DNA of 64,000 nucleotides from a virus (IMGVR_UViG_3300017527_001322:1-64000); one strand, 5' to 3'; positions 32,013-40,933 are shown, numbered from the stretch's first letter. The notes: generated by a model from the sequence alone, not told the origin. Program-made: numbers and translations.

Positions 32013-32425
32013 CCTCTAGGCAGGCTCCTGGCCAGGATGGTCCCGGCACGTTTGATTATCCGTGGACCAGCCTCATAGTACGTTCTCTCGTAGAATGCGT
32101 GGCTCCCACCCCTCTGGTGCTCTACCGGCCCATACTTTCGTGGCGGGATGCCATGCTTCGGATTCCTTGTGTATGGGTTGATGTCGACAATACCCCGAGC
32201 TTTGTTGTGCGATTCCCGATATGACATCTGGTGCGACCGGCGCAAAGCACTGGTGTCCACATGGGTGATTCTGACCACGTACCTGTGGACGGCAGTCGTG
32301 GCCCACCGCACAGCCCGGCCCAGAGCATTACTAGGCTTGAGAGCGTGAATCATCTTGACGTTGGCCGTCTGCAGGGCCTGAATCCCATGGATGTCGACGG
32401 CTATCTTCGGTCCAAAAAGTGGCAT
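32009..32425 (-). CDS. HK97 gp10-like neck/tail-completion protein (138 aa)
   Basis: Basic alpha/beta protein with YRESHNKARGIVDINPYTR and GSHAFYERTYYEAG, resembling the gp10-like family whose members end in a (F/Y)xx(T/A)xxE-type segment. Four-base overlaps with both neighbours put it in the standard connector order. Confidence 0.7.
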   Translation of the reverse strand: MPLFGPKIAVDIHGIQALQTANVKMIHALKPSNALGRAVRWATTAVHRYVVRITHVDTSALRRSHQMSYRESHNKARGIVDINPYTRNPKHGIPPRKYGPVEHQRGGSHAFYERTYYEAGPRIIKRAGTILARSLPRG

Positions 32426-32766
32426 TACTTGTGTTCCTCCAGAACCAGCAGCATAGAGTCGGCAGCGTCCGCTCGCCAGTAGAGGTCCTCTACTGCCCGG
32501 ATAGCGTACTCTGAGCTGCCCACTACCAGAATGTCACCCTCTTTGATGTCAAGACCGTTCCGCACCATACACTGCAACAGCTCGCTCGCTGCAGCAAGCC
32601 CCGGGATGGTCTCTCGTAGCTCTGCGTCCACCGGGTCAAGTGGCGTGCAGGTCAAACTAGACAGATTAGTTGTCGGACTGCCAACACGGCCACCGGAGGC
32701 AGCCGGCCTGCGCTTCGTACTGGCCGAGACAGAGGCCATTCTTTTGAAGCTAGCACTGGTGCCCAT
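32425..32766 (-). CDS. head closure / connector protein (113 aa)
   Basis: Located between the head-tail adaptor and gp10-like protein. Basic N-terminus, then LDIKEGDILVVGSSEYAIRAVEDLYW, a beta-barrel pattern typical of head-closure proteins (SPP1 gp16-like). Assignment mostly by position. Confidence 0.65.
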   Translation of the reverse strand: MGTSASFKRMASVSASTKRRPAASGGRVGSPTTNLSSLTCTPLDPVDAELRETIPGLAAASELLQCMVRNGLDIKEGDILVVGSSEYAIRAVEDLYWRADAADSMLLVLEEHK

Positions 32767-33155
32767 TATTCGTCCGTCCTGATGTCATCGCTGTAGCCGT
32801 CAACCGGTGTCGGAAAGACGGTTCCGGCGCCACCCGTAATGCCAGTCGCGCCAACCTTCCTCCGCCAGTCCCTGCCTAGGTACTGATATCTCTCAGCCGC
32901 CTGACTGTACATTTCCCGACGTGGCCCCACCTGTGTGTCGACGTACTGGGCCCACTCTCCGGCCAGGGCCTCGTAGCAAGCGGCCACTGCCGATTGCCAG
33001 GACCCCTCGGTGGTGACAAGGCCCAGGAGCTCCTCGTCAGAGAAGTTGCTGTGGTCATCGTCCGGGCGAGGACCACTTCCGCTGACAACGTCACGAACGT
33101 AAAACCTGACCCTTTCCAGGTCGGTGTCCAGCTCTTCTTGATATGTGAATGTCAT
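32766..33155 (-). CDS. head-tail adaptor protein (129 aa)
   Basis: LERVRFYVRDV, then FSDEELLGLVTTEGSWQSAVAACYEALAGEWA is the helical pattern of gp6-like adaptors that bind under the portal. Position before the head-closure gene agrees. Confidence 0.75.
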   Translation of the reverse strand: MTFTYQEELDTDLERVRFYVRDVVSGSGPRPDDDHSNFSDEELLGLVTTEGSWQSAVAACYEALAGEWAQYVDTQVGPRREMYSQAAERYQYLGRDWRRKVGATGITGGAGTVFPTPVDGYSDDIRTDE

Positions 33156-33162
33156 GGCCCTC

Positions 33163-33498
33163 CTATGTCACAGCCGGCAGGTTGTGAATGAAGAACTGAA
33201 CCTGGTCCTTCAGCTTCAGCCCAGAACCGGCGTCTGAGTTGTAGTCAGCTTCGAGAGTCAGGATTCTGACTGAAGAGCCAGCCACAACCAGGTCGTCGCC
33301 CGTCAGAACAAAGTCCTCAGACGTGGAGGGAGAAGACACCACCACGTCCTCACGGCTGTTCACAATGTTCCCGTCACCGTCAGTTAGTGTCCAGGTCAAG
33401 CTGTTTGGCGACACATAGTCATCGTCTTCATCGGTGAATGTAGCAGTAACGATGAAGGTCGACTCCTCGACTGCCCGGGTTGTCAGGTCTGTCGGCAT
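33163..33498 (-). CDS. beta-sandwich virion protein (111 aa)
   Basis: STFIVTATFTDEDDDYVSPNSLTWTLTDGDGNIVNS reads like an Ig-like or BppU-like N-terminal strand set. It lies between decoration-type genes and the connectors. Probably a small surface or accessory virion protein. Confidence 0.6.
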   Translation of the reverse strand: MPTDLTTRAVEESTFIVTATFTDEDDDYVSPNSLTWTLTDGDGNIVNSREDVVVSSPSTSEDFVLTGDDLVVAGSSVRILTLEADYNSDAGSGLKLKDQVQFFIHNLPAVT

Positions 33499-33521
33499 AA
33501 CTCCCCCTAGTTATTGTCAAC

Positions 33522-34337
33522 TCAGTCCAGAGTGCAATCGAGGTCGCCAATTGGAAAACTGACGGTATCTCCGTTACCAACGGCCTGGTCCGCCATCGTG
33601 TTGTCGTAGAGTAGTAAGTTGCCGGCGCTGGCAGCATCACAGATGACTACACCGACCACTGTGCCCCACGAGGCCGTAGCAGTCGTAAAGCTAATGGCAT
33701 GAGTGTTGTCCACCAGACCGGAAGCGGCCAGGTCCCAGGTGGGGCTGGCTCCGCCGTTGACGTTGACCTGTACCCGGGCGTAGGACCCGCCAGACACCTC
33801 GGTAATGGTACTGCCCGTGTCATCATCGGCGCTCACTGCCGTGACCAGGCCAACGTAGGTATCCGGCGCCGTGTAGGCGGCATTGCGGAATGCGTGGTCC
33901 AGCAACTCGTCGGCCAGGTGGTCAGAAATCTCCCCGGCGCTGAACGTCACGTCAATCTCCGAAGAGGCCACAGACGGGGTGTTGCCATTGACGATGGCCT
34001 TGGACTCAGAGAACTCACCATGAGCCAGCATGTTGCCTGCCCCATGGGTACCCGAGTCCAGAATGGCCCAGTGGGTGACCGTGCCCCAGGACCCGCTGGC
34101 CTGGTCGAACGTCACCACGCCATCCTGGTCTACAACCCGGCTTGATGCCGCTGCAAAGGCGATGGCCTTGCGAGCATAGGCGTTGGCGTCGGCGCACTCA
34201 TTCATGCTCGCACCAGTCCCGGCGTCGGTGGGGTCTGCCGTCGCGAGCGCCAGGTAGATGGTCGCAGCCGGCGTGTAGGTTGCGTTGCATATATGGTCTA
34301 GCAACTCTAGCTCAAGGAAATCTGATAGAGAACCCAT
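33522..34337 (-). CDS. tandem-domain structural protein (271 aa)
   Basis: Two copies of the same about 135-residue domain: LLDHICNATYTPAATIYLALATADP in the first, LLDHAFRNAAYTAPDTYVGLVTAVS in the second, each followed by strands ending in SWGTVxxxxICD-like text. I have seen this domain in phage head decoration or fibre proteins; function unknown. Duplication within one gene suggests a dimeric or elongated surface protein. Confidence 0.65.
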   Translation of the reverse strand: MGSLSDFLELELLDHICNATYTPAATIYLALATADPTDAGTGASMNECADANAYARKAIAFAAASSRVVDQDGVVTFDQASGSWGTVTHWAILDSGTHGAGNMLAHGEFSESKAIVNGNTPSVASSEIDVTFSAGEISDHLADELLDHAFRNAAYTAPDTYVGLVTAVSADDDTGSTITEVSGGSYARVQVNVNGGASPTWDLAASGLVDNTHAISFTTATASWGTVVGVVICDAASAGNLLLYDNTMADQAVGNGDTVSFPIGDLDCTLD

Positions 34338-34340
34338 TTC

Positions 34341-37136
34341 TTATCCTCCAATCGTGAAGGCCACACTAGGGGCCTTGCTGGTGAACGTTGTGGCTGGGGC
34401 CTTGGATGACCAGGCCACGTCTATCAGCCCTGCAATGAGGGCCGTAACAAGCTCCGCATTGGTCGGAGTTGTGCTCTGTGCGGCCAAAATCGCTGCCAAC
34501 TCCCTACTCACTGCCAGAGTTGCTGCCGGGGTAGCCGCTTCCCCTGCCAGAATGGCTGACAGCTGCCGCGCCACAGCCATGTCAATGCTGGGCGTGGTCG
34601 TGGTCCCAGCCACAATGGCACTGAGTGCTATAATGAGGTCAAGGACTGCTGATGGCGTGACCGTGGTCCCTGCTAGGACTGCGGCCATTTCTCGTGCTAC
34701 CGCCATGCTGGCACTGGGCGTCACCGTCTGGCCCAGAATGGTGGCCAGAAGCTCAATCTGCCCGGCGATACTGAGCGTGACGCTTGGGGTCGCTGTCACC
34801 CCTGCTAAAACTGCTGTAAGCTCTCTAAGTACCGCAAGAGCAGTGCTAGGCGTGGTCGTGGTCCCCGCGCACTCAGCCGCGATGGTCCTTGCTGCTACCA
34901 GGGCCGCTGAGGGAGTTGTCACCGTCCCTGCCAGCACCGCGCTCACTTCTCGGGCTATTGCCGCCGACACGGAAGGTGTGACTGTCACACCCGCGCACAC
35001 CGCTGCGAACTCGACAATGCCGGTAATACTGAGTACCACATCGTCTGGGGTCAGTGCCTCCCCCGCCATGACAGCGGCCATGGTCCGGGCAACGGCTATG
35101 GCTGCACTTGGCGTGACTGTGGTCCCTGCCAGAATAGCAGCCATGCCCCTGGCAACAGCCAGAGCTGCGCTTGGCGTTGTTGTCACACCACCCAAAGCAG
35201 CCACCATCTCCACAGCCATGACCAACTCGGCGCTAGGCGTAGTGGTGGCACCGGCTAGTACTGCGTCCATCTCCCGGTCTACTGCCACGCTGGCACTGGG
35301 GGTAGCTGCCACACCACCAAGTGAGGCATCCATCTCCCTCGCCACATTTACGGCTGCACTGGGCGTTGTGGCCTGTCCAGCAAGAGCGGCCAACATCTCA
35401 ATTGCGGTGGCCAAGCTGACGCTGGGTGTGCTAGTTGCACCCGCTAGAATCGCCTGCAACTCACGACTTACAGAAAGAGTAGAAGAGGGGGTGAGTGTTG
35501 TCCCTGCGACAATGGCGTCAATCTCACGACCTACAGCCACCGCTGCGCTAGGGGTTGTCGCAACCCCAGCCAGAATCGCGGCCAACTCGTAGGCAGCGCC
35601 ACCCGCCGCTGCCAAGCCAGCCCAATGTGGTATTGCCCTTGGCTTAATCTTCTGCGGCCCCAGTCCCCAGCTTGGCGTATTGTAGGCGGTCATGTCGTAC
35701 TGGCCTACGATGTCCCGGTCGCCGTATTCCTTTGTCAAAGGCCAGTAGGCGACAAGGTTCTGCCTACGAATGTCTAGTGGGATTGCGCCGTGAGCGAGTG
35801 CCCATACTTCGGCGTCAGATAGGGCAGAATTGTAAATAGCGGCGTGGGCGATACGACCGGACGTGTACGTCACTGGTTTAGACGAACCAGTGCGACCAAT
35901 AGCCGTTGCATCAATGCCAGCGGGTACTTGGCTCGTGGTGTTGGTTCCCTTTCCTCCGCCATCAATGAAAGCAGCGCGGCTGGTTGCATTGGTGTAGACT
36001 GCGCAGGCATGGTGCCAGGTGCTGACTGAATAGCCAGTGGCAGAAAAGGCATAAACACCAGGACCAGCGTGACGTGCCGCTGCAAAAACTTTGTCTAGTG
36101 CGGCTCCAATCCAAAGAGTAAACTCGTCCTGGAAACCAGCCGTATCCCCAAGCCATAGCAGGGTCTGATTCACTGCTGCTGAGTCGCTATTGAACCAACA
36201 GGCCATAGTCAGCGGCGTAGTCGTCGCCACAGCGGACGCATTTTGCAGATATTCACTCGACCCGTCATCAAACTCACGGACGAGTTTATTCTGCAACGAA
36301 TCAGTATGGCTTATGACGTTTAGGCCCAAGCTGTCTTTGTAGCGGCGAACCCTAAACGCCTTGGCTTCTTCTTCTGCCTCGGCCCAACCAGCCCAGGTGC
36401 GCTGTACTGGCTTGTATAGGTCCCACGGCTTGCTATAGAGATTGTAGACCTCGGCGTCGCTCAGGGCACGGTTGTAGATGCGGGCGTCGGAAATGCGGCC
36501 TGACATATAATCGGTGAGTAGGGCAGGGTGCGTACCTATGCGAGTAGTATCCAACCCGGCAGGCGCACGTGCTACTGCTGATGTTCCTTTCGATCCTCCG
36601 TCAATGAATACAGCACGATCATCGGCTGCGGCAGCCACGGCTGCTATATGGTGCCATGTATTTGCGCTATAGCCCGTCGTAGTGCTAGTGATCGTTCCAC
36701 CACCACCATCCGTCACCTGAAAACGAACAGGATCGCCAGGTGCAGTGCCATGCAGATATAAACGACTATACTGAAAGCCACCCCCGATCCCCACACCCAA
36801 TACAGTCTGATTTACTCCAGCATTATCACTGTTGACCAAAGCCGCATACGTGTACGGCGCTGCTGATACAACAGCGTTACCGTTTTCTAGGTATTCGCTT
36901 GACCCGTCATCAAACTCAAGCGAGAAGCCCCGCTCACCATCGGTCACCCACTCGGGCGTCCCGCTTTCGGTGAATCGCATCCCCCGTACCCGGTCGATGT
37001 GGCTCTGCCCCGTTTGGCGATTGACGCCCATAGGCAACCACATCACAAGCCCCTTCGCTTGTGGGCTGTCCTGATTCAGTTCAAAGTCCTGGTTGGGAGG
37101 GTAGCTATGCGGCCACCCTCCCCGGTAGATTGGCAT
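34341..37136 (-). CDS. LamG-domain surface protein with 18 tandem 21-residue repeats (931 aa)
   Basis: Two concanavalin/LamG-like domains come first (about residues 75-240 and 285-455), each opening with EFDDGSSEYL and containing W-HH and FIDGG. From about residue 517 to 900 run about 18 repeats of consensus RELAAILAGTTTTPSAALAVA, a 63-bp unit, ending in a short hydrophobic tail. The repeats should form an elongated rod, the LamG domains a glycan-binding head. It is encoded between the capsid decoration genes and connectors, so it may be a whisker or head fibre. Confidence 0.8.
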   Translation of the reverse strand: MPIYRGGWPHSYPPNQDFELNQDSPQAKGLVMWLPMGVNRQTGQSHIDRVRGMRFTESGTPEWVTDGERGFSLEFDDGSSEYLENGNAVVSAAPYTYAALVNSDNAGVNQTVLGVGIGGGFQYSRLYLHGTAPGDPVRFQVTDGGGGTITSTTTGYSANTWHHIAAVAAAADDRAVFIDGGSKGTSAVARAPAGLDTTRIGTHPALLTDYMSGRISDARIYNRALSDAEVYNLYSKPWDLYKPVQRTWAGWAEAEEEAKAFRVRRYKDSLGLNVISHTDSLQNKLVREFDDGSSEYLQNASAVATTTPLTMACWFNSDSAAVNQTLLWLGDTAGFQDEFTLWIGAALDKVFAAARHAGPGVYAFSATGYSVSTWHHACAVYTNATSRAAFIDGGGKGTNTTSQVPAGIDATAIGRTGSSKPVTYTSGRIAHAAIYNSALSDAEVWALAHGAIPLDIRRQNLVAYWPLTKEYGDRDIVGQYDMTAYNTPSWGLGPQKIKPRAIPHWAGLAAAGGAAYELAAILAGVATTPSAAVAVGREIDAIVAGTTLTPSSTLSVSRELQAILAGATSTPSVSLATAIEMLAALAGQATTPSAAVNVAREMDASLGGVAATPSASVAVDREMDAVLAGATTTPSAELVMAVEMVAALGGVTTTPSAALAVARGMAAILAGTTVTPSAAIAVARTMAAVMAGEALTPDDVVLSITGIVEFAAVCAGVTVTPSVSAAIAREVSAVLAGTVTTPSAALVAARTIAAECAGTTTTPSTALAVLRELTAVLAGVTATPSVTLSIAGQIELLATILGQTVTPSASMAVAREMAAVLAGTTVTPSAVLDLIIALSAIVAGTTTTPSIDMAVARQLSAILAGEAATPAATLAVSRELAAILAAQSTTPTNAELVTALIAGLIDVAWSSKAPATTFTSKAPSVAFTIGG
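34437..35592 (-). repeat. about 18 degenerate 63-bp tandem repeats
   Basis: DNA encoding the 21-residue units of the LamG protein. Units are diverged at the DNA level, so they are held by protein selection and are not a recent expansion. The complementary strand is also open over this stretch, which is a by-product of the repeat. Confidence 0.85.
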
Positions 37137-37148
37137 GGTCTACCCCTG

Positions 37149-37664
37149 TTACTGTACCTCGTCCGGCACTGGCGACAGCATGAACCCGTTCTCGTCCACG
37201 TCGTTGGTCAGGGCGTCTGCGGTTGAATTCCACATCACAACATTGAACGCCCTGGCGGTGATGTACACCGTGCCGCTGGCCACCATTTCAACGTCTGCAA
37301 CGGCTTCGTCCACGACGATGCTACCCAGGTAGTGCAGGTTTTTGAGTTTGTCCTCTGCGGATACCGCTGCCGATGTCGTGCCATCGTCGTTGTCGGGATG
37401 AGCTGTGGCAGAGTCCGAACTGCCAGCAGTTTTGAGGTAGAAATCTACCGTCTCGCCCAACACTGGCGTAGTCGCAAACTGGACAAAGGCACGCCATTCG
37501 TAGATTTGCGAGACCGCACCCTCCCCAAGGTCACATTGCGCTGATTGTCGCCCCGCGCCTGACGCGATGTTGTGCATCTCGAAGGCGTAGTCCTCTGCCT
37601 GTGCTGCCGCAGCAGGCACGAACCACAGAGTTGTTTCCCGATTGCGATATATCAAATTAGCCAT
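37149..37664 (-). CDS. structural protein, unknown (171 aa)
   Basis: Beta-rich protein with ETTLWFVPAAAAQ at the start and alternating Thr/Val strands later; a C-terminal ENGFMLSP. Looks like a virion accessory protein of the decoration block. No family recognised. Confidence 0.65.
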   Translation of the reverse strand: MANLIYRNRETTLWFVPAAAAQAEDYAFEMHNIASGAGRQSAQCDLGEGAVSQIYEWRAFVQFATTPVLGETVDFYLKTAGSSDSATAHPDNDDGTTSAAVSAEDKLKNLHYLGSIVVDEAVADVEMVASGTVYITARAFNVVMWNSTADALTNDVDENGFMLSPVPDEVQ

Positions 37665-37674
37665 CGACTACCCC

Positions 37675-38160
37675 CTAGAGGTTGGCTGCGTGCGCCACCT
37701 CGCTGATACTTACTACCTTACCCTCACCCCACAGCACTTCGGCCCGACTTCCCTGACGCTGTAGCGTGCTCTGGATGTTGGCCCGAGACGTGCCGCGAAA
37801 GCCAGGACGTGCACCCTCAGTGGGAAACACATCCAACAGACCAGCGAATACCTCGGGGTCGTTAGCGTCCACGATATTATCTCGAAGTAACATCGACAGC
37901 CACCAACGTTCTGTGTCGCTGAACACACCGTCTGGAGGCGTGTCGCCCGAAGTCTGAACACATTCAGATGTCTCAATGCCATAGATGATTTCGTTGCGTG
38001 CAATCAGCTTCCGGGTGATGACCTCACCGCCTGCTGGGTCATTGATCAGCCCCACGATTACCGCATCCTCTTTCCACTCCCCGCCGACTTCCTTGTACCC
38101 CAGGTCTTCCGGGTCTGCCTCAATCTCGTCGTGCAATGCCTGCAAACTGAACTCTGCCAT
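37675..38160 (-). CDS. hypothetical structural protein (161 aa)
   Basis: DLGYKEVGGEWKEDAVIVGLINDPA and a C-terminal QSTLQRQGSRAEVLWGEGKVVS segment recall a small phage protein family encoded near capsid genes. Mostly helical; function unknown. Confidence 0.65.
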   Translation of the reverse strand: MAEFSLQALHDEIEADPEDLGYKEVGGEWKEDAVIVGLINDPAGGEVITRKLIARNEIIYGIETSECVQTSGDTPPDGVFSDTERWWLSMLLRDNIVDANDPEVFAGLLDVFPTEGARPGFRGTSRANIQSTLQRQGSRAEVLWGEGKVVSISEVAHAANL

Positions 38161-38170
38161 CTTGCCTCCT

Positions 38171-38542
38171 CTACTGTCTAATCCACACAGTCACATCGCA
38201 GTAATCTGCGTCGTTGGCCTGGGCGATAGTTGCCTCAAGCCGGCCATGAACTACAAACGGGACGAAGGCATCAGTGCCGTCAGTGCCATCATTGGCCTCG
38301 GCAAGATGCCGGGGGTAAAGTTTGATATCCGTCGCCGCATCCACCAAGCTGACAATAAGGTCAGATGCCGGGTCTGACTCATCGGACAGGGTAAAGTCGG
38401 TCGTGCCTGCCGGCGGAGAGCCAAGATAGGCGACATGGACTGCCAAAACCTCACCCCTGACGACTCCGCTGTATCCAGTTGCGGTGGCCACTCCAGCACC
38501 GCCAGCGGCAGCCCCCGTTGTGATTTCTACTCTATTTATCAT
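38171..38542 (-). CDS. hypothetical structural protein (123 aa)
   Basis: Gly/Ala/Thr-rich beta protein (ITTGAAAGGAGVATATGYSGVVRGEVLAVHVAYL), likely a surface or decoration subunit. First gene downstream of a pair of intergenic hairpins. Confidence 0.65.
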   Translation of the reverse strand: MINRVEITTGAAAGGAGVATATGYSGVVRGEVLAVHVAYLGSPPAGTTDFTLSDESDPASDLIVSLVDAATDIKLYPRHLAEANDGTDGTDAFVPFVVHGRLEATIAQANDADYCDVTVWIRQ

Positions 38543-38562
38543 TGCCCCTCCACAAAACTAGA

Positions 38563-38648
38563 GCAGGGGTCGCAGAAGCGCGAAGCGTCTCTACACCCCT
38601 GCCCCACCATTGCCTGCAACCAAGGGTGGAGCTAACCCCACCCTTGGT
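38563..38648 (-). terminator. two intergenic hairpins in the head operon
   Basis: ACCAAGGGTGG/CCACCCTTGGT (38619-38629 with 38638-38648, 11 bp) is followed on the minus strand by GCAGGGGT/ACCCCTGC (38602-38563 outer arms, with nested stem). The second is followed by TCTAGTTTTG, a poor U-tract. Either partial terminators or mRNA stabilisers separating the capsid block from the decoration block. Confidence 0.5.
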
Positions 38649-38651
38649 ATA

Positions 38652-38888
38652 TTACTCCTCCGTGATTTGGAGGGTTGGCAAGGCTGCGCTTTTCGCAGCC
38701 TTGATGGCTGCCTGCAAGGCAGCGATAGAAGCAAGGCCAACATCTGTGTCAGAGCGAGCCAGCTCCTGAAACCGCTCACCGGCAATTTCAAGCATAGCCT
38801 GGTATTGCCAGGCATCCTTCAATTGCTGCTTGGTCGGGATGTCCAGCTCTGCCACGTAGCCAGAAGCAACGGCCTTGATGCTAGCCAT
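38652..38888 (-). CDS. small helical protein (78 aa)
   Basis: Ala/Glu/Gln-rich helices with KQQLKDAWQYQAMLEIAG; begins on the last base of the beta-helix gene. Probably a structural or assembly partner of it. No family recognised. Confidence 0.65.
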   Translation of the reverse strand: MASIKAVASGYVAELDIPTKQQLKDAWQYQAMLEIAGERFQELARSDTDVGLASIAALQAAIKAAKSAALPTLQITEE

Positions 38889-39850
38889 TAGGCTGCCGTG
38901 CTAGCCTGGTACAGGCCGGCGTATCCACCGGCAGTGGCCGTGCCACCGCTAACGAACAACACCCCCCGGTCATCCGGGTCCCAGTCAGTAAAGCCGTAAC
39001 CCCAGCAGTCCTTTAGGAAGATGGGGCCACGGGGCGGACTCATCCCAGCAGGAATGACGAAGGCGGCGTCCATGGCGGTCGCGCTTGGATTGATGAACTG
39101 GCAGTTGTCAAAGATGGTGTAGCGGTCGATGCCAGTTGCGTCTACAACCTCGACAAACATGGCGCCGGAATTGCCGGCGTACATCGTGAAGTTGCAACCC
39201 TTGAAGATGTTGCGCTTGGCCTCGGTGTCTAGCAACAGACCGGCCATCCCAGTCGCCGCAGCGACAGTGTCAACACCTACGGTGCAGTTGACGAACGTGT
39301 TCTCCTCAGCGCCAGCCAAGGAAAGGGACGCCCCACCATTGACAGCCTGGGTGGCGTGCCCACCACCAGCGAAGTGGATGTTCTCGAAGTAGTTGCGGCC
39401 ACCGGTGACCTGCCAGTTGATGAGGCTGGTCGCATCGTCGACACCCTGGAAGGTGTAGATGTTCTTGAAGATGCAACCAGACGCCGTGACGTTAATCAAC
39501 GGCGAAGCGCCGGTCAGGGTTGAGAGCTGGAACAGCCTCGCCCTCTGAGCGACCATCGTTGGTGCGGCAATGCCGATGAGGTGGGTATAGCCCTTGTCCC
39601 ACGTCAGGGCTGCCGTCATGTTGATGCCAGACGAGCCGGCCATGTAGAACACAGTGTCGTGCTGGTTAGCCACGCACTTGTCCTCGGCAGCGATGACGGT
39701 GGCGAGGGCATGGTCTGGAGTGAGTCCGGTATTGCCGTCGGAACCGTTCGCCGAGTCGACGAAGTAGTACTTCGCGCTCGCGCTGAATGGAACACCAGCC
39801 ATGACCGGAAGGCCGCCAAGGTGATAGAGCATGTCAGAAACAGTAGTCAT
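38888..39850 (-). CDS. right-handed beta-helix (pectate-lyase-like) virion protein (320 aa)
   Basis: VDSANGSDGNTGLTPDHALATV near residue 31 is the usual entry to parallel beta-helix proteins, followed by repeated coils such as NVTASGCIFKNIYTF, NYFENIHFAGGG, ENTFVNCTVGV and NIFKGCNFTMY. No clear catalytic Asp/Lys cluster is visible, so it may bind rather than degrade polysaccharide. Encoded just downstream of the capsid gene, so a head-associated fibre is possible. Confidence 0.75.
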   Translation of the reverse strand: MTTVSDMLYHLGGLPVMAGVPFSASAKYYFVDSANGSDGNTGLTPDHALATVIAAEDKCVANQHDTVFYMAGSSGINMTAALTWDKGYTHLIGIAAPTMVAQRARLFQLSTLTGASPLINVTASGCIFKNIYTFQGVDDATSLINWQVTGGRNYFENIHFAGGGHATQAVNGGASLSLAGAEENTFVNCTVGVDTVAAATGMAGLLLDTEAKRNIFKGCNFTMYAGNSGAMFVEVVDATGIDRYTIFDNCQFINPSATAMDAAFVIPAGMSPPRGPIFLKDCWGYGFTDWDPDDRGVLFVSGGTATAGGYAGLYQASTAA

Positions 39851-39859
39851 TTCACTCTC

Positions 39860-39967
39860 CTAAATCCTTGCTAGGCGAGGCCGGGAACGAAGCCCGGCCC
39901 CACCTTTTGGCGGAGCCCCCGCCATGATTGGACCTAAGCAGTATTCACATTGTTTAGGTGCAATCAT
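39860..39967 (-). CDS. possible 35-aa zinc-knuckle protein inside a hairpin
   Basis: ATG at 39967 has AAAGGAG eight bases upstream and opens 35 codons beginning MIAPKQCEYCLG, with a CxxC pair, then Gly/Arg/Pro-rich text. The coding DNA is the same 19-bp inverted repeat described for 39912-39979, so the frame may be a coincidence of the hairpin. Confidence 0.35.
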   Translation of the reverse strand: MIAPKQCEYCLGPIMAGAPPKGGAGLRSRPRLARI

Positions 39968-39979
39968 GGCGGGGGCTCC
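39912..39979 (-). terminator. very strong 19-bp hairpin after the capsid gene
   Basis: 39912-39930 and 39961-39979 are perfect inverted repeats (19 bp, GC-rich), with six more pairs inside (ACCTAA/TTAGGT). A second stem GGCCGGG-CTTCGT-TCCCGGCC lies just downstream on the minus strand. No U-tract follows, so RNase protection of the capsid mRNA is more likely than termination. Confidence 0.65.
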
Positions 39980-40002
39980 TTTCAGCCAAATTGCAAAGGT
40001 AT

Positions 40003-40920
40003 TTACGTTACGGCATGACCGTACACAAATCTCCAATCGCTCCAGCCATAGCTGTACCTCATATATCCGCGATACTTCGCACGGAGGTTGAAGTTCGAAG
40101 CGGGGTCCATAGAGAACTCGACAGGGACACGGTCTAGCCACAGCAGGTGAAGCCTGGCCAGAGCGGTGTCAATCATGAACCAGTCGTTCGCGTCAGTCAA
40201 GTAGTCCCACACCAGGTACTGCAGGCCCTGACGGCCAGGGAGGCTGTCATGATAGTCGGCAGTGTCGGGCTTTTGAGGCTGGCCACTCTGCATCGTATTC
40301 ACGATGGCGTTGGCCGTCTCCTCCAGCTCGGGCGGAATGAGAATCAGGTTGGGATTGACAGCAATCAACTTCCCCCTGTCGTCCTTGGTCTCGCGCATGA
40401 GCCTGCGGGTCGAGACCACAGCGTCGTAAGACAGCGCGGTCGTGCCTTTGTTGTCGTGCGCAGTGGTGTTGCTAGGACTTCTGGGGTGGTCATCGGCGCA
40501 AAGCGCCTTGGAGTCCCCGCCGAGGTAGCTGCCGGAGAATGCGTTGTTAAACACAGACGCAGCGTGCTCCTCACGGGTCCTTGCAGCGCCCATGCCCAAC
40601 TGCTTGGGCCGGGGCGTGATTAGATTATACTGGTCATCGTCGACGAGCGAGCGCTCTACGACGAAGCCACGGGCGTACTGGACGTGCGTCAGAGTAGTCT
40701 TATGGCCCTCTTCAGGGTCATCGTACTCAATCGCGCCTTTGTACTCCTCCCAGTTTCCGAGGCCACCAACACCCAGGTAGTGCTCCGATGCTTTAGACGA
40801 AGTTTCGACGTTGAAGAGCATCGGAATCCTGGAGGCGTCAGCCAGCTCCGAGAACGCTACAAAGAAGAGTTGGCGCAGGCCGGGCTCAAGCAAGTTGGCC
40901 CATTGTTCACTGATAGCCAT
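40003..40920 (-). CDS. major capsid protein, Mu gpT-like (305 aa)
   Basis: The sequence pattern matches Mu-gpT-type major head proteins of HK97 fold: LRQLFFVAFSELADASRIPMLFNVETSSKASEHYLGVGGLG at the N-arm, GFVVERSLVDDDQYN, then AVNPNLILIPPELEETANAIV and a C-terminal NFNLRAKYRGYMRYSYGWSDWRFVYG. It follows scaffold and decoration-type genes as expected. Very common in the virion, which suits the hairpin that follows its mRNA. Confidence 0.88.
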   Translation of the reverse strand: MAISEQWANLLEPGLRQLFFVAFSELADASRIPMLFNVETSSKASEHYLGVGGLGNWEEYKGAIEYDDPEEGHKTTLTHVQYARGFVVERSLVDDDQYNLITPRPKQLGMGAARTREEHAASVFNNAFSGSYLGGDSKALCADDHPRSPSNTTAHDNKGTTALSYDAVVSTRRLMRETKDDRGKLIAVNPNLILIPPELEETANAIVNTMQSGQPQKPDTADYHDSLPGRQGLQYLVWDYLTDANDWFMIDTALARLHLLWLDRVPVEFSMDPASNFNLRAKYRGYMRYSYGWSDWRFVYGHAVT

Positions 40921-40933
40921 GATTTATCTCCTC

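Noticed and set aside
34285-35592. Long plus-strand frame opposite the 21-residue repeats
   Set aside because: It is a periodic mirror of the repeat array; the minus-strand protein has two recognisable domains and a proper start, and the plus frame has no Shine-Dalgarno.
36832-37226. Plus-strand frames at the start of the LamG gene
   Set aside because: Antisense shadows with no start signal.
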